Assembly (NCBI GenBank): GCA_963844405.1
Contig: CAWJNZ010000012.1
Location: 620,001 to 684,000 of the forward strand
Source of the DNA: DASSUW01 sp963844405
GTDB taxonomy: Bacteria > Actinomycetota > Thermoleophilia > Solirubrobacterales > Solirubrobacteraceae
Length of the DNA: 64,000 nt
Reading direction: 5' to 3'
Shown one piece after another: positions 32,764 through 42,987 of the stretch. Each line of letters begins with the position of its first letter. Position 1 is the first letter of the stretch. Made by a program: the position numbers and the translations under genes. The notes below the pieces were generated by a model that worked only from the letters and a program-made list of their open reading frames with translations, did not search any database and was not told the origin of the DNA.

Positions 32764-34005
32764 TCAGCTCGCGGCGGCGCTCGGCGGCTCGGCCAGGATC
32801 TGCTGGACGACCCAGGCCGCCGCGCCGCGGACCGCCGCGTCGGGACCGAGGGCGGAGGCCTGCAGGCGGAGCTCGCGTTCGTCCGCCCCGATGACCTGCC
32901 GGTCGAGCTCGTGCTCGAGTGACTCCATCAGCCAGGGCGCCAGCGAGGCGTACATGCCGCCGAGGACGATCGTGTCGACGTCGATGATGTTGACGACGTC
33001 GGCGAGGGCGATGCCGAGCGCCGCGCCGGCCTTGGTGAGCGCCGCGCTGGCCCGCGCGTCGCCGGCCTCGAGCCGCAGCAGCAGCTCGGGGATCGGGCTC
33101 TCGCTGTGCCCCATGCTGGTCGCGACCATCGTGGGCAGCCCGGCGTCGGTGAGGATCGTCTCCTGGCCGGCGACCCGCTCGAGGCAGCCGCGGCCGCCGC
33201 AGGAGCACGTCGGGCCATCGGGGTCGACCACCACGTGGCCGATCTCGCCGGCGAACCCACGCGCGCCGCGGACGAGCCGCCCGCCCATGACGATCCCGGC
33301 GCCGATGCCGACCTGGCCGAAGACGTAGACGTAGTTCTCGTCGGCGCCCCGGTCGCCGAGCCAGAGCTCGGCCAGCGCGGCGAGGTTGGCCTCGTTGTCG
33401 GCGTGCACGGGCAGCCCCGGCCGGTCGAGGCGTCGCGCGAGCTCGTCGCTCACGCGCAGGCCGGACCAGCCGAGGTTGGGCGCGACGACCAGCCGACCGC
33501 CGCGCTCCTGGAGCATGCCCGGCACCGCGACGCACACGCCGGCGGCGACCAGGCCCTCGTGCTCGATCGCCTCGGCGGCCGTCGCGATCAGCCGCGCCGC
33601 GCGGTCGAGGATCCGGTCCGGGCCGGCGGCGCGGTTGTCCGCGGTCTCGATCCGCTGGTAGCGGACGCGGTTGAGCAGATCGATGGCGCACACGGCGAGG
33701 TAGTCGACGCCGATGTCGAGCCCCAGGCCGCAGAGGCGGTCGCCGTTCAGGCCGAGCGCGGTGCTCGGGCGGCCGATCTGCCCGCTCGACTGCGACCCGA
33801 GCTCCTGGAGCAGCCCGGCGCCGAGCAGCTCCTGGACGAGGACCGACACCGTGCCCTTCGTCAGGCCCGTGAGCCGCGCGAGCTCGGCGCGGCTGACTCC
33901 GCCGCGTAGCGCCACCTGCCGGAGCAGGAGGGAGAGGTTGTGCCGGCGCACGTCCAGGGGCCGAGCGGCCGGACTTGACGCAGGTGGATCGGTGGTGAGC
34001 GACAT
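32764..34005 (-). CDS. ROK-family transcriptional repressor
   Basis: A 413-residue NagC/XylR-type regulator from the ATG at 34005 (an earlier ATG at 34068 adds 21 residues). The winged helix-turn-helix is at the N-terminus: GGVSRAELARLTGLTKGTVS. The ROK sugar-kinase-like domain follows, with GLGLDIGVDYLAVCAIDLLN, HADNEANLAALAELWLG, GIGAGIVMGG and the zinc cluster CSCGGRGCLE. It is divergent from the giant ThuA/sugar dehydrogenase gene, whose promoter carries a ROK-like operator, so it most likely represses that gene until a sugar ligand binds. Confidence 0.88.
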   Translation of the reverse strand: MSLTTDPPASSPAARPLDVRRHNLSLLLRQVALRGGVSRAELARLTGLTKGTVSVLVQELLGAGLLQELGSQSSGQIGRPSTALGLNGDRLCGLGLDIGVDYLAVCAIDLLNRVRYQRIETADNRAAGPDRILDRAARLIATAAEAIEHEGLVAAGVCVAVPGMLQERGGRLVVAPNLGWSGLRVSDELARRLDRPGLPVHADNEANLAALAELWLGDRGADENYVYVFGQVGIGAGIVMGGRLVRGARGFAGEIGHVVVDPDGPTCSCGGRGCLERVAGQETILTDAGLPTMVATSMGHSESPIPELLLRLEAGDARASAALTKAGAALGIALADVVNIIDVDTIVLGGMYASLAPWLMESLEHELDRQVIGADERELRLQASALGPDAAVRGAAAWVVQQILAEPPSAAAS

Positions 34006-34077
34006 TGGTTCAGGTGACGGACGAACCGACTGTAGCCCAGAAAGCCCCCCTGCGACAACGAATCTCAAACGATGCCC

Positions 34078-34124
34078 TTGACAGAAGCATTTTCCCGAAT
34101 TAGTTTGGAGACTAGACGAACTAA
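34078..34124 (+). promoter_or_regulatory. Promoter with overlapping ROK-type operator upstream of the ThuA gene
   Basis: TTGACA at 34078-34083 is a perfect -35 box. At the -10 distance lies the inverted repeat TTAGTTTG-N9-CGAACTAA (34100-34124), so a bound repressor would cover the -10 region. TTAGTT...AACTAA half-sites are typical of actinobacterial ROK/XylR operators as I recall them. GGAGGAG at 34127-34133 is the ribosome site for the ATG at 34143. The -10 itself is poor (TAGTTT). Confidence 0.65.
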
Positions 34125-34142
34125 GCGGAGGAGAAGAAGTTC

Positions 34143-37100
34143 ATGGGACGCATCGCGCGCTCGCTCGTCGCACTCATCGTGGTTCTGACCGGTTGCCTCT
34201 GGAGTGGTGCAGCCGCGTTCGCGCAGGCGCCGGACGATCAGCGCAAGGTCCTGGTCTTCTCCAAGACGGCAGGGTTCCGCCATGGATCGATCCCCGCCGG
34301 CACGCAGGCGATCCGCGAGCTCGGCGTCGAGCACGGCTTCGGCGTCGACGTGACCGAGGACCCCGGCGCCTTCACCTCCGAGAACCTCGCGAACTACGAC
34401 GCGGTGATCTGGCTCTCGACGACCGGCGACGTGCTCGACGCGGCACAGCAGTCGGCCTTCGAGGACTACATCGAGGCGGGTGGCGGCTACGCCGGCGTCC
34501 ACGCCGCGAGCGACACCGAGTACACGTGGAGCTGGTACGGCGGCCTCGTCGGCTCGTACTTCAACGGGCACCCGGCCAACCAGACCGCGACGGTCGACGT
34601 GGCCGACCGCGCGCACCCGTCGACGAGCCACCTCCCGGAGCGCTGGGAGCGCTTCGACGAGTGGTACAACTTCCAGGGCAACCCCCGGGGCAAGGTCCAC
34701 GTACTCGCGACGCTCGACGAGTCGACGTACGACCCCGGCGGCGGCATGGGCGCGGACCATCCGATCGCCTGGTGCCACTACTACCGCGGCGGCCGCTCCT
34801 GGTACACGGGGATGGGCCACACCAACGAGTCGTTCCAGGACCCGGCCTTCCGCCGGCACCTCGCCGGCGGCATCCTGTGGGCGGCGGGCGCCGTCGCCAA
34901 CGACTGCGGCGGCACGGTCTGGAACAACTTCCAGAAGACGGTCCTCGACGACAACGTGGCCAGCCCGATGGGCCTCGACGTTGCGCCCGACGGCCGCGTG
35001 CTCTACATCGAGCGCGCCGGCCAGGTGCGCCTGATCGACCCGGTCACGAGCACGACGAAGACCGCGCTCTCGCTCCGCGTGCACGACGCCCAGGAGAACG
35101 GCCTGCTCGGCATCGCGCTCGACCCGGACTTCGCCGAGAACGGCTGGGTCTACCTCTACTACTCGCCGCCGAGCGACACGATCGCGTCCCCGCGCCAGTA
35201 CCTGTCGCGCTTCACGATGACCGGCGACACGATCGACCCGGCGTCCGAGAAGGTCGTGCTCCAGGTGCCGCACCAGCGCGACGTCTGCTGCCACTCCGGC
35301 GGCTACCTGCAGTTCGACGCCGACGGCAACCTCTTCCTCGCGATCGGCGACGACACCTCGCCCGGCGCGTCCGACGGCTTCACGCCGATCGACGAGCAGC
35401 CCGGCCGCGAGGCGTACGACGCCCAGCGCTCCTCGGCCAACACCAACGACCTGCGCGGCAAGCTGCTGCGCATCACGCCGACCGACGACGGCGGCTACAC
35501 GATCCCGGGCGGCAACCTGTTCGCGCCCGGTCAGATGGGCACGCGGCCCGAGATCTACGCGATGGGCTTCCGCAACCCGTTCCGCTTCAGCGTCGACCAG
35601 GAGACGGGCTGGGTCTACCTCGCCGACTACGGCCCGGACGCCAACGCGGGCGACCCCAAGCGCGGCACCGACGGCCGCGTCGAGTGGAACCTGATCAAGC
35701 GGCCCGGCAACTACGGCTGGCCCTACTGCCACGGCGGCGCGCCGTTCGTGGACTACGATTTCGCCACCGGGCAGTCCGGCTCGGCGTTCGACTGCCAGAG
35801 CCCGGCCAACACCTCGCCGAACAACACCGGCCTGGTCAACCTCCCTTCGGCCGTCGAGCCGACGCTGTGGTACGGCCGCGGCACGGGGCATCCCGAGCTC
35901 GGGCGCGGCGGCGCGCCGATGGCCGGCCCTCGCTACACGTTCGATCCGGCCATCGACTCCGACCGGCAGTGGCCCGCGTACTACGAGGGCAGCCCGATCT
36001 TCTACGAGTGGGGCCAGAACAAGCTCTACGAGTTCCATCTGACCGAGGCCGGCGAGGTCTACGACACGTCGCCGCTCCTGAGTACGATGGCCTTCACGCG
36101 CCCGCACGAGATGAAGTTCGGGCGCCACGACGGCGCGCTGTACGTGATCGAGTGGGGCAGCGGCTTCGGCGGCAACAACGCCGACGCCCAGGTCGTGCGC
36201 GTGGATTACAGCGGCGGCCAGGTCAACCCCGCCGCCAAGGCGAGCGCGACGCCGCTGTCGGGCGCGCGGCCGCTGACCGTCAAGTTCTCGAGCGCCGGGA
36301 CCTCGCACCCGCAGGGCGCCTCGCTGACCTACCACTGGACCTTCGGCGACGGGGCGACCTCGATGAGCTCAACCCGACGCACACGTACAAGGAGGAGGGC
36401 AACTTCACCGCCGTCCTGACCGTCACCGACCCGCAGGGCCGCACCGGCACGGCCAACGTCACGATCTCCGTCGGCAACACGGAGCCGGACGTGACGATCG
36501 AATGGCCGGTGCGCGGCGGCGTCTTCTCCTACGACGACGAGATCCGACTACAAGGTGCGCGTCGACGACGTCGAGGACGGCTCCACCACCACGGGCGGCA
36601 TCGACTGCTCGCGGGTTGTGGTCGAGCTGATCCTCGGCCACGACGACCACGGGCACCCGATGCAGCAGAAGACCGGCTGCGAAGGGCTCGTTCGTCGCCG
36701 AGGCCGATGGCGGGCACACCGACACGGACCGCATCACCTACGTGATCGAGGCTCGCTACACCGACCGCGGCTCACCGGACGGCAAGGTGGAGCCGATGCG
36801 CGGCAGCGACCTCAGCGTGCTCCAGCCCAAGCGCAAGCAGGCCGAGCACCACGACGCCGACGGGAACATCCGCAAGGAGACGGCGGCCGATCCGCTGGGC
36901 GGCAACCAGAACGTCGGCTTCCTGCAGGACGGCATGTCGCTCACGTTCTCGGACGTGAACCTCGTCAACGTCGACGCCGTCCGCTTCCGGATCGCCTCCC
37001 CGAACACGACGAGCCGGATCGAGGTCCGCAAGGACAGCACGACCGGCGCCCTGCTCGGCACCGCCAACGTGCCGAACACGGGCGGCTTCCAGAACTGGAA

Positions 37101-39551
37101 CTGGGTCGACGTCCCCGTCACCGACCCGGGCGAGACGTTCGACATGGTGCTCGTCTTCCGCGGGGCCAGCGGCTACCTGTTCAACCTCAACTGGCTCGAC
37201 TTCGTCGGTCCCGGCGTGGCCGCGGGCCCGCCGACCGTCGGACCCCCGGCGCTCAGCACCACGCCGGGCGCGCCCGACGGCTCCGCGGGCTGGTTCAAGT
37301 CGCCGGTCGAGGTCACGCTGACCTCGGGCGCCGCCTCCGAGTACCGGGTCGCGCTCGGCGCCTGGACGCCGTACTCGGCGCCCGTGCGCTTCGCGAACGA
37401 CGGCGCCTACCGCGTCGACTACCGCGCCCGCGCCGACGGCCGGCCGTCAGCCGCCCGCACGCTCGAGTTCAAGCTCGACCAGACGGCGCCGAAGACGACC
37501 GCCACGCTGGAGGGCCTCACGTCCGGCACTACGTTCACCGGCGCGGTCCGCGCCGTGCTCGCGGCCGCCGACGCCACCTCCGGCGTCGCGCAGACGCAGT
37601 GGCGGCTCGCCGGCGAGACCGAGCACACGGCCTACAGCGGCCCGCTGACCTTCGAGCCGCGCGCCGACGCGCAGACGCTGGAGTTCCGCGCGGTCGACGC
37701 GGCCGGCAACGCCGAGGACTTGGCAGTCGGTCACGTTCCGGTCGCCGTCGGGCGGCAAGCCGCAGGTCGCCATCGCATCGCCTGCGAGCGGCGGCGTGGT
37801 GCCGGCGTCGGGCATGGTCCCGTACGAGGTCGCCGTGACCGGCCGCGAGGGCGTCGACTGCGAGGACGTCACCGTGCGGGTGCTCGTCGACCACAGTGGT
37901 CACACGCACGAAGCCGGCCGGGCGACCGGGTGCCGCGGCGACATCAAGGCCACGCTGCCTGCCGGCCACGACGTCAACGACGTCCGCCAGTGGGTGCTCG
38001 AGGCGGTCTACAGCGCCGACCCGGGCGGCGCCGGCACGGTGTCGCTGATCCGCGGCGAGGCGCAGCGCACGCTGCAGCCGGCCCGCAAGCAGGCCGAGCA
38101 CTACGACACCGACCCGGCGGTCCGCACCGAGACCGCCGGCGACACCCTCGGCGGCGGCCTGAACGTCGGCTTCATCCGCAACGGGTCGACGCTGGCGTAC
38201 TCCAACGTCAATCTCAACCGGATCAGCGCCATTCGCTTCCGCCTGGCGTGCAACAGCATCGGCGGCACGGTGGAGGTGCGCAAGAACTCGCCGACGGGAG
38301 CGCTGCTCGGCTCGGCGACGGTGACGAGCACCGGCAACTGGCAGCGGTACGCCTGGTACGAGGCGCCGCTGACTGGGGTGACCGACGAGACGATCAAGCT
38401 CTACCTCGTCTTCAAGGCGACCGGCACGCACTTCATCGCCAACGCCAACTTCTTCGAGTTCGTGGGCGACGGCATCGTGACCAACCGGCCGCCGGTGGTG
38501 GACACGGTCGGGTTCAGCGATGCGAGCCCGAAGACGGCGGACACGCTCCGCGCGCTCGTGACGACAAGCGACGCGGACGGCCACCAGGTCGGCCTCGCGT
38601 ACCGGTGGCTGCGCAACGGCGAGCCGATCGCCGGCGCCAGCGGTCCCGAGCTCGACCTGTCGGTCGCCGGTCACGGCGACAAGGGCGACCGACTGAGCGT
38701 GGAGGTGACGCCGAGCGACCCGTACGGCGCGGCCGCCCCGAAGACGTCGGCCGAGGCGACGGTGGGCAACTCCGCGCCGCGGATCACCGCGGCCACGGCC
38801 GATGCCGGCGTGGTCGGCGAGGGCTCGCCTGTCGCCTTCGACGGCGCGGCGACCGACGCCGACGGCGACCCGGTGACGTTCGCGTGGGAGTTCGGCGACG
38901 GCACGGCCGCCGCGGGGCCCGCCGCCACCCACCGCTACGCCGACGGCCCCGGGGAGCACACCGCGATCCTCACCGTGACCGACGGCGACGGGGCGACCGA
39001 CCGGCTGACGACGGCCGTGCGCGTCGAGAACGTCGCGCCGGTGCTGACGGCGGCCCGCCGTCCAGCGCGTGCGGGCCGGCAAGGCGACCGACGTCGCGCT
39101 CGGCTCGTTCGCCGACCCCGGCGTCGACAGCCCGTGGGCGGTGACCGTGGACTGGGGCGACGGCTCGGCCGTGGAGCGGCTCGACGACCGCTCGTCGCCG
39201 GGCTCGCTCGGCGCGGCGCGGCACACCTACACGTCGCGCCACAGCCGAACGCTGACCGTGACGGTAACCGTCACCGACGCCGACCGGGCGACGACGGCGC
39301 GCACATTCGCGGTCCAGGTCGACGGCGTCACGGCGCAGCTCGCGGCCCTCGCCGGGTCGATCGCCGACGCCTCGGACGTGCCCGACGCGACGAAGCGGCT
39401 GCTGGTCGAGCGGCTGGAACCGGCGTGCGACGCCCTGCGCGTGTTCCGGACGCTGGTCGACGCGCAGTCGCCGCACAAGGTGCCGGCCGCGCAGGCGGAG
39501 CGGTGGACCGCGGACGCGACCCGGATCTCCGGCCTCGTGGGGTGCAGGTGA
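34143..39551 (+). CDS. Giant secreted ThuA / sugar dehydrogenase / PKD / CBM6-like protein (five frame breaks)
   Basis: Reconstructed protein of about 1,800 residues. In order: signal peptide (1-28), ThuA domain (KVLVFSKTAGFRHGSIPAGT; GGYAGVHAASDTEYTWSWYG), a glucose/sorbosone dehydrogenase-type PQQ propeller (MGLDVAPDGRVLYIERAGQV; RNPFRFSVDQETGWVYLADY), a PKD domain, a CBM6-like module (VGFLQDGMSLTFSDVNLVNV), an Ig-like stretch, a second CBM6-like module (VGFIRNGSTLAYSNVNLNRI), two more PKD/Ig domains and a helical C-terminus ending SGLVGCR. The frame changes near 36362, 36545, 36684, 37746 and 39056, each without loss of domain order. The two CBM modules are clearly related to each other. 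It is likely an extracellular sugar- or polysaccharide-acting enzyme under ROK control. Confidence 0.75.
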
Positions 39552-39561
39552 TGGTCGGCCG

Positions 39562-40006
39562 GTGGGCAATCCGGGGCGGGATCCGTTCGGTGGTCCGACG
39601 CGGGAGCCGGTGGATCCGGTGGAGTCGGTCAAGCGGCTGGGTGAGTTGGGGGCGTGGGGGATCAGTCTGCATGACGCTGACCTGATCCCGTGGGGGACGT
39701 CCGCGGCACTTCGACGCGCACGCCTACCGCAACGAGAACGTCGAGGGCGTGTGGGACTTCGCCGAGGGCTGCATGCGCACCTACCTCGCCCTGGCCGAGC
39801 GCGCCCGCCACTTCGACGAGCTGCCCGAGGTCAAGCAGGCGCTCGAGGCCGCGTCGGCGCCCGAGCTCGCCCGCGCCTCGGTCGAGGGCGACGATCCGGA
39901 GACGCTCAAGCAGGAGTCCGAGCAGCTGGACGCGCTGGCCGAGCGCGGCTACTACAACGAGAAGCTCGACCAGCTCCTCGTCGAGGTGCTCCTAGGCGCC
40001 CGCTGA
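39562..40006 (+). pseudogene. xylA: Xylose isomerase remnant with a large internal deletion
   Basis: The first part (39562 to about 39700) matches xylose isomerase residues from about 20 to 65: VGNPGRDPFGGPTREPVDPV, then GAWGISLHDADLIPWGTSAA. The second part, in another frame (about 39700-40006), matches the C-terminal end: HFDAHAYRNENVEGVWDFAE, through to LDQLLVEVLLGAR. Roughly 230 residues holding the metal site are missing, as are the first 20. CCGCGGC at the joint fits both flanks, suggesting a microhomology deletion. Codons in the first part (GGT, GAT, AGT, CAT, TTG) differ from the C-ending codons of the second part. It cannot be an active enzyme. Confidence 0.75.
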
Positions 40007-40067
40007 CCGGCTGAGGGCTGATCGCGGGCGCCTTGCTGGCGGCAGGGCGCGCCGCTAGCGTCAGCCC

Positions 40068-40508
40068 ATGGAGCCTAGGGCGGGCTTGGAACCGCGAGAA
40101 GCAGCGAAGCGCGCCACGGAACCTCCCGCGGGTCCGGCACTTGCGAACCCGAAGGTTCAGGTCCTGGCCGCCGTCCTCGGCGGCCTCGCGACGACCATCG
40201 TTACGAAGAATCTCGGCGGTTCGCCCGCAGCGAACTGCGGAGGCGTCACGATCTTCGACGTGGCCGCCGACACGAAGACGTTCCCAGGGCCCATCGACGG
40301 TTCCACGGTAGAGGCAGGGGACACTGGGCCACAGGTCGAGGAGCTCGAGCGACTGCTCGCCGACCGGGACTTCAATCCCGGAGCGATCGACGGGCGCTTC
40401 GACCGCGATACCGAGCAGGCCGTCAAGGCCTTCCAAGAGTCGAAGGGGATCGCCGCCGACGGTGTCGTCGGGGGGCAGACCTGGACGGCGCTACGCGAAG
40501 GACAGTGA
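40068..40508 (+). CDS. Membrane-anchored peptidoglycan-binding (PG_binding_1) protein
   Basis: A 146-residue protein. One hydrophobic segment at about residues 30-46 (VQVLAAVLGGLATTIVT) follows a short polar N-terminus. The C-terminal PG_binding_1 domain (about 82-144) is plain: GPQVEELERLLADRDFNPGA, then EQAVKAFQESKGIAADGVVG and QTWTAL. It ends 14 bases before the TIR gene on the same strand, so the two are likely co-transcribed. That pairing suggests a wall- or phage-linked sensor feeding the TIR protein, but the N-terminus is not a classical signal peptide and the topology is unproven. Confidence 0.75.
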   Translation: MEPRAGLEPREAAKRATEPPAGPALANPKVQVLAAVLGGLATTIVTKNLGGSPAANCGGVTIFDVAADTKTFPGPIDGSTVEAGDTGPQVEELERLLADRDFNPGAIDGRFDRDTEQAVKAFQESKGIAADGVVGGQTWTALREGQ

Positions 40509-40522
40509 TGGCGATCTGAGTG

Positions 40523-42961
40523 ATGAGCGCTGCGATGCCCGTTGATTTCTTCGTCAGCTATGCGAGCGCTGACCGGCCGTGGGCGGAGTGGATCGCCTGG
40601 GTGCTGGAGGAGGCGGGGTACTGCACGCGAGTCCAGGCCTGGGATTTCGGGCCGGGTGCCAACTGGGTGGTCGAGATGGACGAGGCGGCGGACGTCAGTG
40701 CGCGAACGATCTTGGTGCTCTCGCCGGCGTCTCTCGAGTCGCCCTATGTGCGGGCGGAGTGGGCAGCCGCCTTTCGCGACGATCCAGAGGGCAAACGGCG
40801 GAAGCTGCTGCCGGTGCGCGTGCGCGACTGCCGGCCGCGCGGGCTGTTGGGGACGATCGTGTACCTCGACCTCGTGGGCCTGGCGAAGGAGATCGCCCGT
40901 GAGCGGCTCTTGAGCGCTGCGGCTCTCGCCCCCGGGAAGCCGACACAGCATCCTGAGTTTCCCGGCGCGCACTCGGGCGCCGCGGCGGCACGGGCATTTC
41001 CGTCTGGAGGTCCGCCGATCTGGAACGTGCCGGCTGCCGCTGGCCGCTTCGTCGGTCGCGAAGGGGTGTTGCAGCGTCTGGCCGAGGGGCTTGCGGCCGG
41101 CGACGCGGCGGCGGTGACCCAGGCCCAGGCGATCTCAGGGCTTGGTGGTGTCGGCAAGACGCGGCTGGCCGCTGAGTTCGCACGCCGGCACCGCAACGAT
41201 TACGACGTGGTGTGGTGGGTCCGCGCGGAGGATGCGGTGTCCATGCTCGCCGACTATGCCGGGCTCGCCGAGGCGCTCGGACTGCCCGAGCGCGATGAGA
41301 TCGAGCAGAAGGTTCGTGCGGCCGGCGTGAAGGCATGGCTCGAGGGTCATGACCGCTGGCTGCTGATCTTCGACAACGCGCCAGGACCGGACGCTGTGCA
41401 CGACCTCATGCCCACCGGAAGCCGTGGGCACCTGTTGATCACCTCGCGCCGCCACGGTGGCTGGCGCGGTCTGGCCGGCATGTGTCCGATCGACGTCTGG
41501 GCTCGTACCGAGTCGATGGCCTTCCTCCATCAGCGCAGCGGCGACAATGACGCGGGCGCGGCAGATGCGATCGCGGATGCGCTCGGCGACCTCCCGCTGG
41601 CGCTCGAGCAGGCCGGCGCGTACGTCGACAACACAGGGCTCTCACTCGCCGGCTTCCAGCGCCGGTTGGCATCGCACGCGCCGGCGCTCTTTGCGCGGGG
41701 GCGTCCGGCGGACTACGAACATACGGTCGCCACGACCTGGGAGCTGGCCTTCGCCGAGGTCGAGCGCGACCGTGGCTGCGCGGCGCTGCTGTTCTGTAGC
41801 GCGTTTCTGGCCTCCGAGCAGATCCCACGCGAGCTGTTCGCAAGCGAATCCATCGCCGACGGCGTGTTTGCCTCGGCGGCCGGGGAACTGGTGCTCGACG
41901 AGGCCGTCAGGGGCTTGCTGGCGTTCTCGCTCGTCACCGTCGACGAGATGTCGATGGGCATGCACCGGCTCGTCCAGCAGGTGATCCTCGAGCGCCTCAG
42001 CGAGCACCGCGGACACTGGCTGCAGATCGCTCAGCGCCTTGTGCTTGACGCGTTTCCGGCCGAAGGCGAGGACGCTCAGACCTGGGCGGTGTGCGAGCGC
42101 TTGCTTCCCCACGTCCTCGCCGTCTGCGATCACGCGGACGCCGAGACGACCGACACCGCAAAACTGCTCGCGCACGCAGCGCGCTACTTGCATGCGCGGG
42201 TCGAGCTGGTTCTTGCCACGGCGCTCTACCAGCGCGCCCTGCATATCTTCGCGGAGGCCTGCGGGCCCGACCACGTCTTCGTCGCAGTCACGCTCAGCAA
42301 CCTTGGCCTCGTGCGTCGGCAGCGGGGGGAGTTCGAGGCCGCGCGCGATCACCTGGAGCACGCCCTCCACGTGTTCGAGGCGGCCTACGGGCCCGCTCAC
42401 CCCACCGTTGCCGGCACGCGAAGCAACCTCGGCAACCTGCTGCGGCACTTGGGCCAGCTGGAGGCCGCGCGCGAGCAGCTGCAGGGTGCCCTGCAAGTCT
42501 TCATAGCGGCCTACGGGCCTGCTCACCCCGAAGTCGGTCGAGCCCTGGGCAACATTGGGCTCGTGCTGTACGAACTGGGCGAGCCGGCGGCCGCGCGCGA
42601 ACACCACGAGCGCGCACTCCACATCATGGAGGCGGCGTACGGACCGGCGCACCCGGAAGTCGCTCGCGCGCGAAGCTACCTCGGCCTGGCGGCACAGGAG
42701 CTCGGTGACCTAGAGGGAGCGCTCGAGCACCAGCAGCGGGCCGCCCACGACTTGGAAGCGGCCTACGGGCCTGATCACCCCGAGGTCGCTCACATGCTTC
42801 GCAATCTCGGCGGCGCGCTTCAGCGCATCGGCCAGCTGGAGGCCGCGCGCCAGCACTTGCAGCGCGCCCTGCAGATCTTCGAGTCGGCGTACGACCGCGA
42901 CCACCGTGACGTCGCGCGGACACGGAACGACCTCGCGGCCCTCGTGGACCGCGCGACGTGA
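40523..42961 (+). CDS. TIR-NB-ARC-TPR (NLR-like STAND) protein
   Basis: An 812-residue protein with three parts. The TIR domain (5-125) begins VDFFVSYASADRPWAEW and has the catalytic-type glutamate, about residue 79, in SPYVRAEWAAAF, as in NAD-cleaving TIRs. The NB-ARC ATPase has a Walker A GLGGVGKTRLAAEFA (about 206-213), Walker B LLIFDNA and a GDLPLALEQAGAYV motif. The C-terminal TPR array (about 565-810) has at least five 42-residue repeats marked AAYGPxHPEVAxxxxNLG. Such proteins act in bacterial anti-phage defence or signalling. A somewhat lower GC and more relaxed codons than the neighbours suggest transfer. GTG 40520 is an alternative start. It is paired with the PG-binding gene upstream. 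Confidence 0.85.
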   Translation: MSAAMPVDFFVSYASADRPWAEWIAWVLEEAGYCTRVQAWDFGPGANWVVEMDEAADVSARTILVLSPASLESPYVRAEWAAAFRDDPEGKRRKLLPVRVRDCRPRGLLGTIVYLDLVGLAKEIARERLLSAAALAPGKPTQHPEFPGAHSGAAAARAFPSGGPPIWNVPAAAGRFVGREGVLQRLAEGLAAGDAAAVTQAQAISGLGGVGKTRLAAEFARRHRNDYDVVWWVRAEDAVSMLADYAGLAEALGLPERDEIEQKVRAAGVKAWLEGHDRWLLIFDNAPGPDAVHDLMPTGSRGHLLITSRRHGGWRGLAGMCPIDVWARTESMAFLHQRSGDNDAGAADAIADALGDLPLALEQAGAYVDNTGLSLAGFQRRLASHAPALFARGRPADYEHTVATTWELAFAEVERDRGCAALLFCSAFLASEQIPRELFASESIADGVFASAAGELVLDEAVRGLLAFSLVTVDEMSMGMHRLVQQVILERLSEHRGHWLQIAQRLVLDAFPAEGEDAQTWAVCERLLPHVLAVCDHADAETTDTAKLLAHAARYLHARVELVLATALYQRALHIFAEACGPDHVFVAVTLSNLGLVRRQRGEFEAARDHLEHALHVFEAAYGPAHPTVAGTRSNLGNLLRHLGQLEAAREQLQGALQVFIAAYGPAHPEVGRALGNIGLVLYELGEPAAAREHHERALHIMEAAYGPAHPEVARARSYLGLAAQELGDLEGALEHQQRAAHDLEAAYGPDHPEVAHMLRNLGGALQRIGQLEAARQHLQRALQIFESAYDRDHRDVARTRNDLAALVDRAT

Positions 42962-42987
42962 TGGTGGCCCTCGAGACGTGAAGGCCG

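Noticed and set aside
42230..42940. Regular DNA repeats of about 126 bp
   Set aside because: They encode the TPR array of the TIR protein (42 codons each) and are not a CRISPR or a satellite repeat.
40523..42961. Part of a larger phage-defence island
   Set aside because: The genes on both sides beyond the PG-binding partner are metabolic; no other defence gene, integrase or att site is visible.
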